Below, piece after piece: positions 8,668-17,770 of a stretch of 64,000 bases of DNA. The stretch is from Sorangium cellulosum (GTDB taxonomy: Bacteria > Myxococcota_A > Polyangia > Polyangiales > Polyangiaceae). The first letter of the stretch is position 1, and every line of letters begins with the position of its first letter. The stretch is taken from assembly GCF_002950945.1 (NCBI RefSeq), contig NZ_CP012673.1, forward strand, positions 7,888,501 to 7,952,500, read 5' to 3'. Made by a program: the position numbers and the translations under genes. The notes beneath the pieces were generated by a model. The model saw only the letters and a program-made list of their open reading frames with translations, was not told where the DNA came from and made no database searches.

Positions 8668-9834
8668 TCAGGCCACGCGCCGGAGCGCGTCCGTGACCGA
8701 CAGCTTCGAGGCGCGGTAAGCCGGGATGAGCGAGGCGATCAGCGACAGCGCCATGGCGAGCCCCAGGGCGGCCACCGCCGTCGTCAGATCGATCCGGAAG
8801 TACGGGAACATGCCGCCCATGTTCTCCTCCAGGAAGCGGCCCATCCCGAGCTCGATGATGGGATAGGAGATCACGAGCCCCACCACCCCCGCCAGCAGCC
8901 CGATCGTCGCCGCCTCGCCGATGATGAAGAGCCTCACGTGCTTCGGCTCGAACCCGAGCGCGCGGAGCACGCCGTACTCCCGCGTCCGCTCCCGCACGCC
9001 CATCGCGATCGTGTTGCCGAGGATCATCATCATGATCGCGAGGATGATCACGGACACCACGTTGAGCGCCGTGAGGATGGCCGACATCATCGCCATGAAC
9101 GACAGGTTCATCGCCCGCTCGCTCATCGTCGCCGTCTGGATGTCCTTCTCGTCGAAGATCTTGTCGATCGCCGCGCTGATCGCCCCGCTCTGCGACGGAT
9201 CGGCGATGCGCGCGACCATCCAGCCGATCTGGTCGCGATCCCGCTCCGGGATCGACTCGTTCATGTAGTCCCAGTGGAAGATGAACTGGGATCGATCCAC
9301 CGACTTGCGCGTCGCCCGGTAGACTCCGGAGACGGTGAACTGCCACGATCCCGGGAAGGCCGTCCCCTCCAGCATCACCGTGTCGCCGATCTTCACCCCG
9401 AGCTTGTTCGCGAGCACGTCGCCGACGATCGCGCCCTTGCGCTCGCCGAGCCAGCGCTCCATGTCCTCGGGCGAGACGACCATCTCGTCGTAGACCTTGA
9501 AGAAGGTCTTGGAGTCGACCGCCATGGTGGCGAAGAAGTTGTTCGGGTCCTTCGGGTCCTTGCCGCCGAACCAGCTCATGTAGCTCGCCTCGGTGACGCC
9601 GGGGACCTCGCGCATCGTGTCGATGTAGCGCTTCGGCAGCGGGAGGATGAACGACACCTTGTGCCGCGTCCCGATCCGGTCCTTGGCCGCGTAGTCGGCG
9701 GCGACGTTCCACGCCGTGAGCACCGTCCGGAGGAGCACGAACGCGAGCACCGCCACCGCCGCGCCGATCACCGTGAGGAAGGTGCGGAACTTGTTGCGGA
9801 GGACGTTCCTCGCGGCGACGGAGAGGAGGCTCAT
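8668..9834 (-). CDS. ABC transporter permease, MacB/FtsX family (first permease)
   Basis: 388 residues; the ATG overlaps the stop of the ATPase gene as ATGA, which fixes the start. MSLLSVAARNVLRNKFRTFL is the typical cytoplasmic entry helix, followed by membrane segment 1 (about 20-45), a periplasmic domain (about 50-255) and three further membrane segments. REYGVLRALGFEPKHVRLF is the FtsX family coupling-helix signature and SKLSVTDALRR ends the protein. It is the same length as its downstream partner but clearly divergent in sequence, as expected for a heterodimeric MacB-like pair that splits ATPase and permease into separate polypeptides. Confidence 0.9.
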   Translation of the reverse strand: MSLLSVAARNVLRNKFRTFLTVIGAAVAVLAFVLLRTVLTAWNVAADYAAKDRIGTRHKVSFILPLPKRYIDTMREVPGVTEASYMSWFGGKDPKDPNNFFATMAVDSKTFFKVYDEMVVSPEDMERWLGERKGAIVGDVLANKLGVKIGDTVMLEGTAFPGSWQFTVSGVYRATRKSVDRSQFIFHWDYMNESIPERDRDQIGWMVARIADPSQSGAISAAIDKIFDEKDIQTATMSERAMNLSFMAMMSAILTALNVVSVIILAIMMMILGNTIAMGVRERTREYGVLRALGFEPKHVRLFIIGEAATIGLLAGVVGLVISYPIIELGMGRFLEENMGGMFPYFRIDLTTAVAALGLAMALSLIASLIPAYRASKLSVTDALRRVA

Positions 9835-10529
9835 GACAGGTTTCCCTTGTCGAGGCGGCGGGTGACGGTCGCGCGCTCGGCCGCCGCCGGATCGTGGGTG
9901 ACCATCAGGATCGTCTTCTTGAACTCCTTGTTGAGCTTCTCGAGCAGCGACAGGATCTCGTCGGCGCTCTTGCGATCGAGGTCGCCGGTCGGCTCGTCGG
10001 CGACGATGATCGTCGGGTCGTTCACGATCGCGCGCGCGATGGCGACCCGCTGCTCCTGCCCGCCGGAGAGCTGGCGGGGGTAGTGGTTGCTCCGCTCCTC
10101 GAGCCCCACGACCCGGAGCGCGGTCTGCGCGCGCTTCCGCCGCTCGGACTTCGAGAGATCGGTGAGCAGGAGCGGCAGCTCCACGTTCTCGGCCGCGGTG
10201 AGCACCGGCATCAGGTTGTACGCCTGGAAGATGAACCCCATCGTCCTCGACCGGAAGCGCGCCAGCTCGCCGTCGCTCATCCGGGTGAGATCCTGCCCCG
10301 CCACGCGCGCGGTGCCGCGCGACGGGCGGTCGAGGCCGGCGATCAGGTTGAGCAGCGTCGACTTGCCCGAGCCCGAGGGGCCCATGAGCGCGTCGAACGA
10401 CCCCTCCGGGATGTCGAGCGTGATCTCGTCGAGCACCACGATCGGCTCCTTGTCGCGGAAGTACGTCTTGCCGACGCCCTGCAGCTCGACAATGGGCTTC
10501 GGCTTCCCCTCGCGATACGCTTCCGTCAT
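9831..10529 (-). CDS. ABC transporter ATPase, MacB/LolD type
   Basis: 232 residues. The ATG at 10529 shares its A with the TGA of the adaptor gene, and the stop overlaps the permease start, so the three are translationally coupled. All nucleotide-binding motifs are visible: Walker A GPSGSGKSTLLNLIAG, Q-loop FIFQAYNLMP, signature LSGGQEQRVAIARA, Walker B IIVADEPTGDLD and the H-loop VTHD. This set, with length near 230, is the LolD/MacB class that energises FtsX-fold permeases. The first signature Gln of the usual LSGGQQQR is followed by Glu (GGQEQR), a common variant. Confidence 0.93.
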   Translation of the reverse strand: MTEAYREGKPKPIVELQGVGKTYFRDKEPIVVLDEITLDIPEGSFDALMGPSGSGKSTLLNLIAGLDRPSRGTARVAGQDLTRMSDGELARFRSRTMGFIFQAYNLMPVLTAAENVELPLLLTDLSKSERRKRAQTALRVVGLEERSNHYPRQLSGGQEQRVAIARAIVNDPTIIVADEPTGDLDRKSADEILSLLEKLNKEFKKTILMVTHDPAAAERATVTRRLDKGNLS

Positions 10530-11755
10530 CAGCTCTCCTTCTCCTTCTCCTTGACCTTCTGCCCATCGGCGAAGTCGGGCGGCGGGCTCGCCACGAGCCG
10601 CGTCCCCGGCGCCGGGCCGTCGAGCAGCTCCAGGCCGCCCGGCGCGGGCCCGCCGACCTTGACCGGCACCATCTTCGCCTGGCCCTCGTGGACCACGAAC
10701 ACGACCTTGGCCCCGAGCCGATCGACGAGCGCGGCCTCGGGCACGACCCGCTTCGGCGGCTCCTTCATCGCCTGTTCCGACAGGGCCTCGGAGAGGAAGC
10801 TCACCCGCGCGCTCATGTCGGGGATCACGTCGGCCGCCGCGTCGACGAACTTCACCTTGACCGGCACGGTGGCCTTGGCGCGGTTCACCCGCTTGCCGAT
10901 CTCGAGGGTCGTGCAGCGGTGGCGCTTCGCGGGGTACGCGTCGAGCACGATCTCGCACGGCTTGCCGGGCGCGATCAGGTGGAGGCGCGTCTCGGGGACG
11001 TCGGTCTCGACGACGAGCGACCCGAAGTCGGCGATCTCGACGACGATCGGGTTCTCGAGGCCGACCATCTCCCCGACCTCCGGCGGCTTGGCCACGACGG
11101 TGCCGTTGATCGGCGCGAGGATCTTCCGGTCGGCGAGCGTGACGCGGAGGCTCTCGGCGTCGGCCGCGGCGGCCTTGACCTCGGCCTCGGCGGCCTTGGC
11201 CGAGGCCTCGAGGGCCTGGATGCGCGCGGCCATGTCCTCCACGGTGGCGCGGCCGATCGCCCCCTGGTCCACGAGCGACCGCTCCCGCGCCTCCTGCTGC
11301 CGGATCTCGAGCAGGCTGGCGCGCGAGGCGGCGGCCCGCGCCCGCGCCGCGGCGACCTTGGCCTCGGCCGCGGCGATGAGGCTGCGCTGATCCGCGTCCT
11401 CGAGCTCCGCGAGGACGTCTCCCGCCTTGACGACGTCGCCCTCCTTGACGTGGACCCGGGCGAAGCGGCCCATCACCTTGGTGCCGACGCGGGAGACGAC
11501 CTGCGGGACGACATACCCGGTCGACGTCACGGTGATCGACGCCTGCGCCGGCGAGACCAGCGCGACCTCGGTGAAGGACACCTCGGTCTTGAAGACCGCG
11601 CTCTGCGCCCTGGGGACCAGGAACGCGGCGGCGGCGCCCACGGCCGCGAGCGAGGCGACCACGAGCAGCGCGGTGCGCACCGGGCTCCGCCGGTCGGGGT
11701 CGACGTCACGTCGAATACGGAGCGACGCAAGATCGGAGGTGAGTTGGTCAGACAC
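10529..11755 (-). CDS. Periplasmic adaptor (MacA/HlyD family) of the ABC exporter
   Basis: 408 residues from GTG 11755, chosen because AAAGGGGG lies just upstream and the longer in-frame extension has no conserved character. A cytoplasmic tail (1-28) precedes one membrane segment (about 30-50, LLVVASLAAVGAAAAFLVP). Then come the first lipoyl half (VGTKVMGRFARVHVKEGDVV), an alanine-rich coiled-coil hairpin (about 115-205), the second lipoyl half (ILAPINGTVVAKPPEVGE) and beta-barrel domains. The Lys/Glu-rich C-terminus (VKEKEKES) is low-complexity. It bridges the inner-membrane permeases to an outer-membrane channel, which is not encoded here. First gene of the operon. Confidence 0.9.
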   Translation of the reverse strand: MSDQLTSDLASLRIRRDVDPDRRSPVRTALLVVASLAAVGAAAAFLVPRAQSAVFKTEVSFTEVALVSPAQASITVTSTGYVVPQVVSRVGTKVMGRFARVHVKEGDVVKAGDVLAELEDADQRSLIAAAEAKVAAARARAAASRASLLEIRQQEARERSLVDQGAIGRATVEDMAARIQALEASAKAAEAEVKAAAADAESLRVTLADRKILAPINGTVVAKPPEVGEMVGLENPIVVEIADFGSLVVETDVPETRLHLIAPGKPCEIVLDAYPAKRHRCTTLEIGKRVNRAKATVPVKVKFVDAAADVIPDMSARVSFLSEALSEQAMKEPPKRVVPEAALVDRLGAKVVFVVHEGQAKMVPVKVGGPAPGGLELLDGPAPGTRLVASPPPDFADGQKVKEKEKES

Positions 11756-11909
11756 GGCGGCCCCCTTTACCACGCCTCGATGGGCGCAGGTGAATTCGTG
11801 CGCGGTGGCGGTTTTCTTAACACTTCCCGCCGGTGAGCAGGAAACCGACGTGAGGTGACAAGGAAACCGTCCAGCGCGCAATGCGAGCGAGTGCGCCTAT
11901 CGGGCTGGG

Positions 11910-12863
11910 TCAGGCCGCGGGCTCGCGCCGCCCGCGGGCGCCGAACGCGTCGAGCAGGTAGTCGCGGAAGGCGCGGACCTTCGGCGGCAAGAAGCGTGTT
12001 CCCGCGTGCACGAGGAAGAGGGTGGCGTCGCTCTCGAGCACGTGGTCCTCGAGCACGGGCACGAGCGCCTTCGCCTCGAGGTCGCGCCGCACGTTGACCT
12101 CGGGCAAGAGGGCGATCCCCGCCCCGGCCAGCGCGACCTCGCGGCAGAAGGAGTAGTCGGACGCCGCGATCGCCGCGCGCACCCGGACCTCGGCCCGCTC
12201 GAGGCCGTCGCGCGACCGGAACGAGAGCGTCGCGCGCCCCCGCGTGGTCTGGGCGAGGAGCAGCCGGTGCGCCTCCAGATCCTCGGGCCGGCGCGGGGGC
12301 CGGCGCTTGCGGAGGTAGGCCGGCGCCGCGAAGAGGCCGGACTCGAGCGGCTGGAGCTTGTGGGCGATCAGCGACGAGTCCGGGAGGCTCGCGGCCGCGC
12401 GCAGCGCCACGTCGATCTGGTCGGCGTCGAAGTCGAGGAAGGCCTCCGTGAGCAGCATCTCGAGCGAGATCTCCGGGAAGCGCTCCGCGAAGCCGGCCGA
12501 GAGCGGCGCGAGCAGGCTCAGGCCGAGATCGAACGGCGCGGTCACGCGCAGGTGCCCGCTCGGCTTTTCGCGCGCCTGCTGCACCGCCGCGCGCGCGTCC
12601 TCCAGGAGCTCGAGCGCCTGGCCCACCCGCAGGCGGTAGGCGAGGCCGTCCTCCGTCGCCTGCACGAGCCGCGGGCTGCGCCGGAGCAGCTCGACCCCGA
12701 GCGCTTGCTCCAGGCGCGTGATGCGGCGGCTGACGCTGCCCTTCGTCTCGCCGATCGCCCTCGCCGCCGCCGTGATCGACGCGAGATCGACGACCAGGCA
12801 GAAGGCCCGCAGATCGAGCAGATCCGCGTCAAGTGTTTCCGTTTTGGAAACCTTTTGTTGCAT
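11910..12863 (-). CDS. LysR-family transcriptional regulator
   Basis: 317 residues from ATG 12863. The N-terminal winged helix-turn-helix (about 14-72) reads FCLVVDLASITAAARAIGET with KGSVSRRITRLEQALGVELL, the diagnostic LysR recognition region with Gly-Ser replacing the more usual Pro-Ser in the turn. The remainder is the two-lobed effector-binding domain (HLRVTAPFDLGLSLLAPL onward). It is divergently transcribed from the dioxygenase-like gene, with only 46 bases between the two starts, so it most likely controls that gene and itself from this shared region. The effector is unknown; an aromatic or phenolic compound would fit the target. Confidence 0.9.
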   Translation of the reverse strand: MQQKVSKTETLDADLLDLRAFCLVVDLASITAAARAIGETKGSVSRRITRLEQALGVELLRRSPRLVQATEDGLAYRLRVGQALELLEDARAAVQQAREKPSGHLRVTAPFDLGLSLLAPLSAGFAERFPEISLEMLLTEAFLDFDADQIDVALRAAASLPDSSLIAHKLQPLESGLFAAPAYLRKRRPPRRPEDLEAHRLLLAQTTRGRATLSFRSRDGLERAEVRVRAAIAASDYSFCREVALAGAGIALLPEVNVRRDLEAKALVPVLEDHVLESDATLFLVHAGTRFLPPKVRAFRDYLLDAFGARGRREPAA

Positions 12864-12909
12864 CGGCCGGAGATTGTACCACGCCGGGAAACGACCTAGG
12901 GTGAGCTCC

Positions 12910-13821
12910 ATGGATCGCCGGACCGCGCTCACGCTCCTTGTCGCCGCGGGCGGCGCGGTGCCCTTCGCGGGCGCTTGCCGGCCCTCGACGGAGAGCAGCC
13001 CCATGCCCGAGACCGGAGGACCCGAGACCCGAGGAGGAGCCCGCGAGGGCCGCATGCCCGCCGTGTTCCTCGCGCACGGCTCGCCCATGCTGCTCGACGA
13101 CGCCGCGTGGGTCGCCGAGCTCGGCGCCTGGGCGCGGGTGATGCCTCGCCCGAAGGCGATCCTGATGCTGTCGGCCCACTGGGTGGACGCGCCGGTGACC
13201 CTCGGCGCCACCGAGCCGGTGCCGCTCGTCTACGACTTCTATAACTTCCCCGAGAAGTACTACCGGGTGAACTACCCCGCACCGGGCGCCCCCGCGCTCG
13301 CGCGGCGCGTCCGTGAGCTCGTGAGCTCCGCCGGACTGCCTGTCGCGGAGGAGCCGCGCAGGGGCCTCGATCACGGCGCGTATGTGCCGCTGCTTTGTAT
13401 GTACCCCGGCGCCGACATCCCGGTGCTCCAGATATCGCTGCCGGCGCTCACGCCGGCCCCGTTGCTCGAGCTCGGGCGTGCGCTTGCGCCGCTGCGCGAC
13501 GAGGGGGTGCTCGTCATCGGCAGCGGTTTCTTGACCCACAACCTGCGCGCGGCAGACTGGCGCGGCAATGTGGTCACGCCGGCCTGGGTCAGCGAGTTCG
13601 ATGCCTGGTGCGCCGAGGTCCTCGGGCGCCGGGACGTGGACGCGCTGCTCGACTACCGGAAGCGCGCGCCGGGCGTGCGGATGGCGTTACCTACCCACGA
13701 GCACTTCGTGCCTGTCGTCTCCGCGATGGGCGCGTCGATCGACGTGAGCGAGCCGGTGTCATTCCCGATCACCGGGCTCACGTACGGCGCGTTCACGAAG
13801 CGTTCGGTGCAGTTCGGCTGA
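12910..13821 (+). CDS. DODA/LigB-type extradiol dioxygenase-like lipoprotein
   Basis: 303 residues. The N-terminus MDRRTALTLLVAAGG with FAGAC forms a twin-Arg-containing lipoprotein signal (acylated Cys 23), followed by a Pro/Gly linker and the catalytic domain from residue 49. The metal ligands of the YgiD/4,5-DOPA dioxygenase class III family are present: H56 in FLAHGSP, H90 in LSAHWVD, H155 in LDHGAYVPL and the late PTHEHFVPV motif. The family uses Zn or Fe to open catechol rings. An exported, lipid-anchored form is unusual because the known members are cytoplasmic; a folded-metalloenzyme Tat route would fit. The facing LysR gene probably regulates it, and the YceI gene follows by 23 nt. 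Confidence 0.85.
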   Translation: MDRRTALTLLVAAGGAVPFAGACRPSTESSPMPETGGPETRGGAREGRMPAVFLAHGSPMLLDDAAWVAELGAWARVMPRPKAILMLSAHWVDAPVTLGATEPVPLVYDFYNFPEKYYRVNYPAPGAPALARRVRELVSSAGLPVAEEPRRGLDHGAYVPLLCMYPGADIPVLQISLPALTPAPLLELGRALAPLRDEGVLVIGSGFLTHNLRAADWRGNVVTPAWVSEFDAWCAEVLGRRDVDALLDYRKRAPGVRMALPTHEHFVPVVSAMGASIDVSEPVSFPITGLTYGAFTKRSVQFG

Positions 13822-13844
13822 TCGACCCAAGGAGGACTCTTCTC

Positions 13845-14510
13845 ATGATCATCGCTCGTATCCTGGTGCCCGCGGCCCTCATGCTCTCGCTCGCCGCGTG
13901 CGAAGACCCGACGAAGGACAAGCCCAGGGCGACCGTCTCGTCCGCCGCGCCGGCCCAGCCCGCGGCGCAGACGCAGCCCGCCGCGCAGGCGCAGCCCGCC
14001 GGCGCCGCCGAGACGCTCCCGCTCGACGTGGCGGCGTCCACCGTCGGCTTCGTCGGCTCGAAGGTCACAGGCAAACACGAGGGCAAGTTCGAGAAGATCT
14101 CGGGCTCGATCACGCTCGCCGGCGGCAAGGTCGACGGCGGCAAGATCGCGATCGTGGCCGACACGTCGTCGGTGAAGACGGACGCGGAGAAGCTCGACGG
14201 CCACCTGAAGTCGGCCGACTTCTTCGACGTCGAGAAGTTCCCGAAGGCGACCTTCACCTCGACGCAGATCAAGGCCGGCGGCGAGGGCGGCGCGACGCAC
14301 ACCATCACCGGCGAGCTGGATCTGCACGGCGTGAAGAAGACCATCTCTTTCCCGGCGAACATCACCGAGGGGGAAGGCGCCGTGTCGGGGACCGCGGAGT
14401 TCGTGATCAACCGCAAGGACTTCGGGATCGTCTATCCGGGCAAGCAGGACGACCTCATCCGCGACGACGTGCTGCTTAAGCTGTCGCTCAAGGCCCCGCG
14501 CAAGAGCTGA
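13845..14510 (+). CDS. YceI-family lipoprotein
   Basis: 221 residues from ATG 13845, preceded by AAGGAGGA at good spacing. The signal MIIARILVPAALMLSLAAC carries a lipobox. A 40-residue linker of Ala/Gln/Pro repeats (AQPAAQTQPAAQAQPA) leads into the YceI lipocalin-like barrel at about 60-218: VAASTVGFVGSKVTGKHEGK, then DTSSVKTDAEKLDGHLKSAD, FFDVEKFPKATFTST, ITGELDLHGVKK and INRKDFGIVYPG. YceI proteins bind long isoprenoid or fatty ligands and occur in stress-related and quinone-related contexts. It follows the dioxygenase-like gene closely and may share its transcript. Confidence 0.93.
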   Translation: MIIARILVPAALMLSLAACEDPTKDKPRATVSSAAPAQPAAQTQPAAQAQPAGAAETLPLDVAASTVGFVGSKVTGKHEGKFEKISGSITLAGGKVDGGKIAIVADTSSVKTDAEKLDGHLKSADFFDVEKFPKATFTSTQIKAGGEGGATHTITGELDLHGVKKTISFPANITEGEGAVSGTAEFVINRKDFGIVYPGKQDDLIRDDVLLKLSLKAPRKS

Positions 14511-14558
14511 CGCCGGGCCCTGGCGGACGCCGCGCCGGTCCCCGCGAGCACGGCGCCT

Positions 14559-15734
14559 TCACGACATCGAGGCTTCGACCTCCAGCCCGAGGAGCGCGCG
14601 CCCCTGGGCCTCGAGGGTATGCGGCGCGACCAGCGCGTGCTGCGTGACGGCGTGAACGTCACGAAAGCAGCGCTGGAGGGGGCTCTTCGTGTAGATCGCC
14701 CCGGCGCCGCCCGTCGTGTAGGCGAGGTCGACGGCGCGCGCCGAGCTCAGGGCGGCGCTCGTCGCGGCGAGCCGGAGACGCGCTCGCTCCTGGATCGTCA
14801 TCGGCCTGCCGCCGAGCACGGCCTCCCAGGCGGCGCGGACCGATTCGAGGAGATAAGCCCTCGCCGCGCCCAGCGTGGCCTCGGCCTCGGCCACGGCGAG
14901 CGCCGTCGACGGCCGCGTCGCGAGCGGCTTCATCGCCCCGGCCTCCGTCTTCGTGGTCGCGAGCCGGACGAGCTCGTCCACCGAGGCTCGCGCGATGCCG
15001 AGCGCGGTCGCAGCGACCGCCGTCGCGAGGAAGCCGAAGAACGGGAATGCGAACAGCGGCCCCGGATAACTCGGCGCCGTGAGCGGGAGACGGATACACC
15101 GGCTGCTCGGCACGAACACGTCCGCGACCTCGAAGTCGTGGCTCCCGGTGCCGGCGAGCCCGGACACGCTCCAGGTATCCAGGATCCTGCACTCGGAGGC
15201 GCGGAACAGCGGTACGATGCACTCGGGCATGCCCGCCGGCAGCCGGCGCGGCGCCGCCCCGTCGAAGACCACCGCGGCGCCGCCGAGCCAGTCGCAATGG
15301 TGACATGCGCTCGCCATCGCCCACCGCCCGGTGACACGATAACCCCCGTCGACCTCGACGGCGCGCCCGGCGGGCGCGACGACCCCCGCGGTGACGGCCT
15401 CCGGATCCGCGTACATCTCCCTGCCACCGTCCACCGGGACGTACGCCTCGAACACGCCGGTGCTGCCGCAGATCATCGCGCACCAGCCGGCGGCGCCGTC
15501 GGCGCGCGAGAGCTCCTCGATGACGAGCAGGGCCGTGATGGGGTCGGCCTCGAGCCCGCCGACCTCGCGCGGACGACACATGCGAAAGATCCCCGATTCC
15601 CTGAGCGCCTTCGCGACGGGATCGGGCAGGCGGCGCTCGCGCTCTCCCTGCTCCGCGTGCTCCTTGATCAGCGGAACGAGGCTGCGCGCCTTGTCGAGCA
15701 GCGGCGCGGACCCGGCTGTGGACATCGTGGCCAT
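14559..15734 (-). CDS. Acyl-CoA-dehydrogenase-fold flavoprotein
   Basis: 391 residues from ATG 15734, with GAGGGAG just upstream. The three-domain acyl-CoA dehydrogenase layout is visible: an N-terminal helical part (PDPVAKALRESGIFRMCRPR, EVGGLEADPITALLVIEELS), a middle beta domain (GYRVTGRWAMASACHHCDWL, DTWSVSGLAGTGSHDFEV) and a C-terminal helical bundle (ARAVDLAYTTGGAGAIYTKS, CFRDVHAVTQHALVAPH). The combination of WAMASACHHCDWL and GTGSHDFEV matches the HpaB/DszC-like monooxygenase branch (flavin-dependent hydroxylases using supplied FMNH2) more than fatty-acid dehydrogenases, which need a catalytic Glu not evident here. It starts 41 nt after the hybrid kinase stop, so it may be the last gene of that operon. 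Substrate unknown. Confidence 0.82.
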   Translation of the reverse strand: MATMSTAGSAPLLDKARSLVPLIKEHAEQGERERRLPDPVAKALRESGIFRMCRPREVGGLEADPITALLVIEELSRADGAAGWCAMICGSTGVFEAYVPVDGGREMYADPEAVTAGVVAPAGRAVEVDGGYRVTGRWAMASACHHCDWLGGAAVVFDGAAPRRLPAGMPECIVPLFRASECRILDTWSVSGLAGTGSHDFEVADVFVPSSRCIRLPLTAPSYPGPLFAFPFFGFLATAVAATALGIARASVDELVRLATTKTEAGAMKPLATRPSTALAVAEAEATLGAARAYLLESVRAAWEAVLGGRPMTIQERARLRLAATSAALSSARAVDLAYTTGGAGAIYTKSPLQRCFRDVHAVTQHALVAPHTLEAQGRALLGLEVEASMS

Positions 15735-15775
15735 GGCTCCCTCGTCGTCGCGACGGAGCGCGACGACGAGATACG

Positions 15776-17761
15776 TTATCGACAATCCCGCCTGGGCGAT
15801 AGTCTTTTCCCGTCGGACGACTCGGCCTTCGCGAGCAGCCGCATGAGCGCCGCCAGCTCGACAGGCTTCAACAGATGCTCATCGAACCCCGCCTCGAAGG
15901 CGCGTTGTCGGTCGATGTCCTGCCCATACCCCGACGCCGCGATGAGCATGCACCGCTCCAGCGACGGCTCGCGCCGCAGCCGCCGCGCGAGCTCGTACCC
16001 GTCGATCCCCGGCAGCCCGATGTCCAGCACCGCGACGTCCGGGCCGTACTCCCGCGCCAGCGCGAGCGCGTCGAGCCCGTCATGCGCGACCGCGACGTCG
16101 TGGCCCCACCGCTTCAGGCACAGGGTGAGCAGGGTCACCGCATCCTCGTTGTCGTCCACGACGAGGACGCGCAGCCGCTTCCCCCCGACCACGGGCGTTT
16201 GCTCGCGAGCGCGCTCCGCGGCGCTCTCGCCTCGCAGCGCCGGGAGCCGCACCACGAACTCGGCCCCTCCGCCGAGGCCCGGGCTCGCGCACGAGCACGT
16301 CCCGCCGTGCAGCTCGACGAGGCGTTTGACCAGCGAAAGACCGACGCCGAGACCGCCGCCGGCGCGGTGCAGGGACTGCTCTCCTTGCACGAAGACCTCG
16401 AAGACGTTCGGCAGGAGATCAGGAGGGATGCCGACGCCGGTGTCGCGCACCGAGACGACGACCAACTCCCCCTCGCCGCGCGCCGACAGCCACACCTGGC
16501 CGCCCGGCGGGGTGTACTTCGCCGCGTTGTCGAGCAGGTTGCAGAAGACCTGCTCGAGCCGCGCGGAGTCCCCCTTCACCGGCGGCAGGCCGGCCTCGAA
16601 CGAGACGTGGAGCTGGTGCCGGCCAGCCTCGATGAGCCGGCGGCTCGTCTCGATCGCTCGCTCGAGCGTGCGCGCGACGTCGACGACCTCCATGCGGAGC
16701 GAGATCTTCCCCTGGCTGATGCGCGCGACGTCGAGCAAGTCGTCCACGAGCCGCGCCATGTGGCGGACCTGGCGGTCCACGACGCTGGAGGCGTAGGCGA
16801 TCACGCCGGGGTCCTCGCCCGGCGTGCCGAGGACGGCGGAGGCCGTGAGGATCGCGGCCATGGGATTGCGCAGCTCGTGCGCGAGCATGGCGAGGAACTC
16901 GTTCTTCCGGCGGTCGGCCTGGACGAGCTCGGCGAGGCGCTGATCCGCCAGCCGCTCGAGCGCGCGGCGCGCCGCGATCCCGCGGAAGACGAGGACGGCG
17001 CCGAGGATGTCGCCGTTCGCGTCCCGGATCGGCGCCGCGCTGTCGTCGATGGGCGTCTCGCGGCCGTCCCGGGCCACGAGCACGGTGTGGTTGGCCAGGC
17101 CGACGACGATCCCTTCCCGCAGCACCCGCGCGGCGGGGTTCTCGGCGGGCTCCCGCGTCGTCTCGTGGATCCCGCGGAACACCTCGTCGATCGGCCTGCC
17201 GAGCGCGTCGCGCTCCGCCCAGCCGGTGAGCTCCTGCGCCACCGGGTTCGTGAAGACGATCCGGCCCTCGACGTCGGTCGCGATGACCGCATCGCCGATG
17301 CTGACGAGGGTCACCCGCAGCCACTCGCGCTCCCGCTCCAGCGCGCGCTGCGCTTGCCGCTCCAGCGTGATCTCCCGCCGCAGCTGCGCGAGCATGTCGT
17401 TGAGCCCCACGAACGCGGCCAGCGCGGCCTGCTCGTGGATGAGGCGCAGCATCACGAGCGCCGGAGCGCCCTCCGACGAGGGCCGCACGACCGCCCCCTC
17501 GGCGCGATAACGGCGCCCCTCACGCAGGGTGAGCCTGCCGATGGTCGGCTGGCGGACGCGCGCGCTCCGCTTCAGCAGCGCCGCCACCTGCGCGCGGTCG
17601 TCGGCGCAGAGCTCGAAGAGGGACCGGCCCGCGATCGCGGCGCCGATCTCCTGGCGGGCGCGCTGGTTCACCTCGACCACGAGCCCGTCGGTCGAGACGA
17701 GCAGGACAGGCTCCGGCAGCACGTCGGCGAGCTGGCCAAAGCCAAAACTGAACATGGTCAC
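15776..17761 (-). CDS. Hybrid sensor histidine kinase (PAS-PAS-HisKA-HATPase-REC)
   Basis: 661 residues (GTG 17761; ATG 17755 is an equal choice). Two PAS domains (about 10-110 and 145-265, the second with DAVIATDVEGRIVFTNP) are joined by a coiled-coil linker. HisKA follows with phospho-acceptor H295 in FLAMLAHELRNPMA, then the ATP-binding domain with its N, G1 (VSVRDTGVGIPPDLL) and G2 (GGLGVGLSLVKRLVELHGG) boxes. A C-terminal receiver domain has its phospho-Asp at about 580 (VAVLDIGLPGIDG). No membrane segment is present, so it is cytoplasmic. The gene starts 9 nt after the methanogen-output-domain gene, indicating a two-gene signalling unit. The receiver may act as a phosphate sink or pass phosphate to an unlinked protein. 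Confidence 0.92.
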   Translation of the reverse strand: MTMFSFGFGQLADVLPEPVLLVSTDGLVVEVNQRARQEIGAAIAGRSLFELCADDRAQVAALLKRSARVRQPTIGRLTLREGRRYRAEGAVVRPSSEGAPALVMLRLIHEQAALAAFVGLNDMLAQLRREITLERQAQRALEREREWLRVTLVSIGDAVIATDVEGRIVFTNPVAQELTGWAERDALGRPIDEVFRGIHETTREPAENPAARVLREGIVVGLANHTVLVARDGRETPIDDSAAPIRDANGDILGAVLVFRGIAARRALERLADQRLAELVQADRRKNEFLAMLAHELRNPMAAILTASAVLGTPGEDPGVIAYASSVVDRQVRHMARLVDDLLDVARISQGKISLRMEVVDVARTLERAIETSRRLIEAGRHQLHVSFEAGLPPVKGDSARLEQVFCNLLDNAAKYTPPGGQVWLSARGEGELVVVSVRDTGVGIPPDLLPNVFEVFVQGEQSLHRAGGGLGVGLSLVKRLVELHGGTCSCASPGLGGGAEFVVRLPALRGESAAERAREQTPVVGGKRLRVLVVDDNEDAVTLLTLCLKRWGHDVAVAHDGLDALALAREYGPDVAVLDIGLPGIDGYELARRLRREPSLERCMLIAASGYGQDIDRQRAFEAGFDEHLLKPVELAALMRLLAKAESSDGKRLSPRRDCR

Positions 17762-17770
17762 ACCGGCGGC

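Noticed and set aside
7319..10083. Very long open frames on both strands overlapping the ABC operon
   Set aside because: Composition is Arg/His-rich without motifs, while the minus-strand genes show complete ABC motifs and coupled starts; these are high-GC shadow frames.
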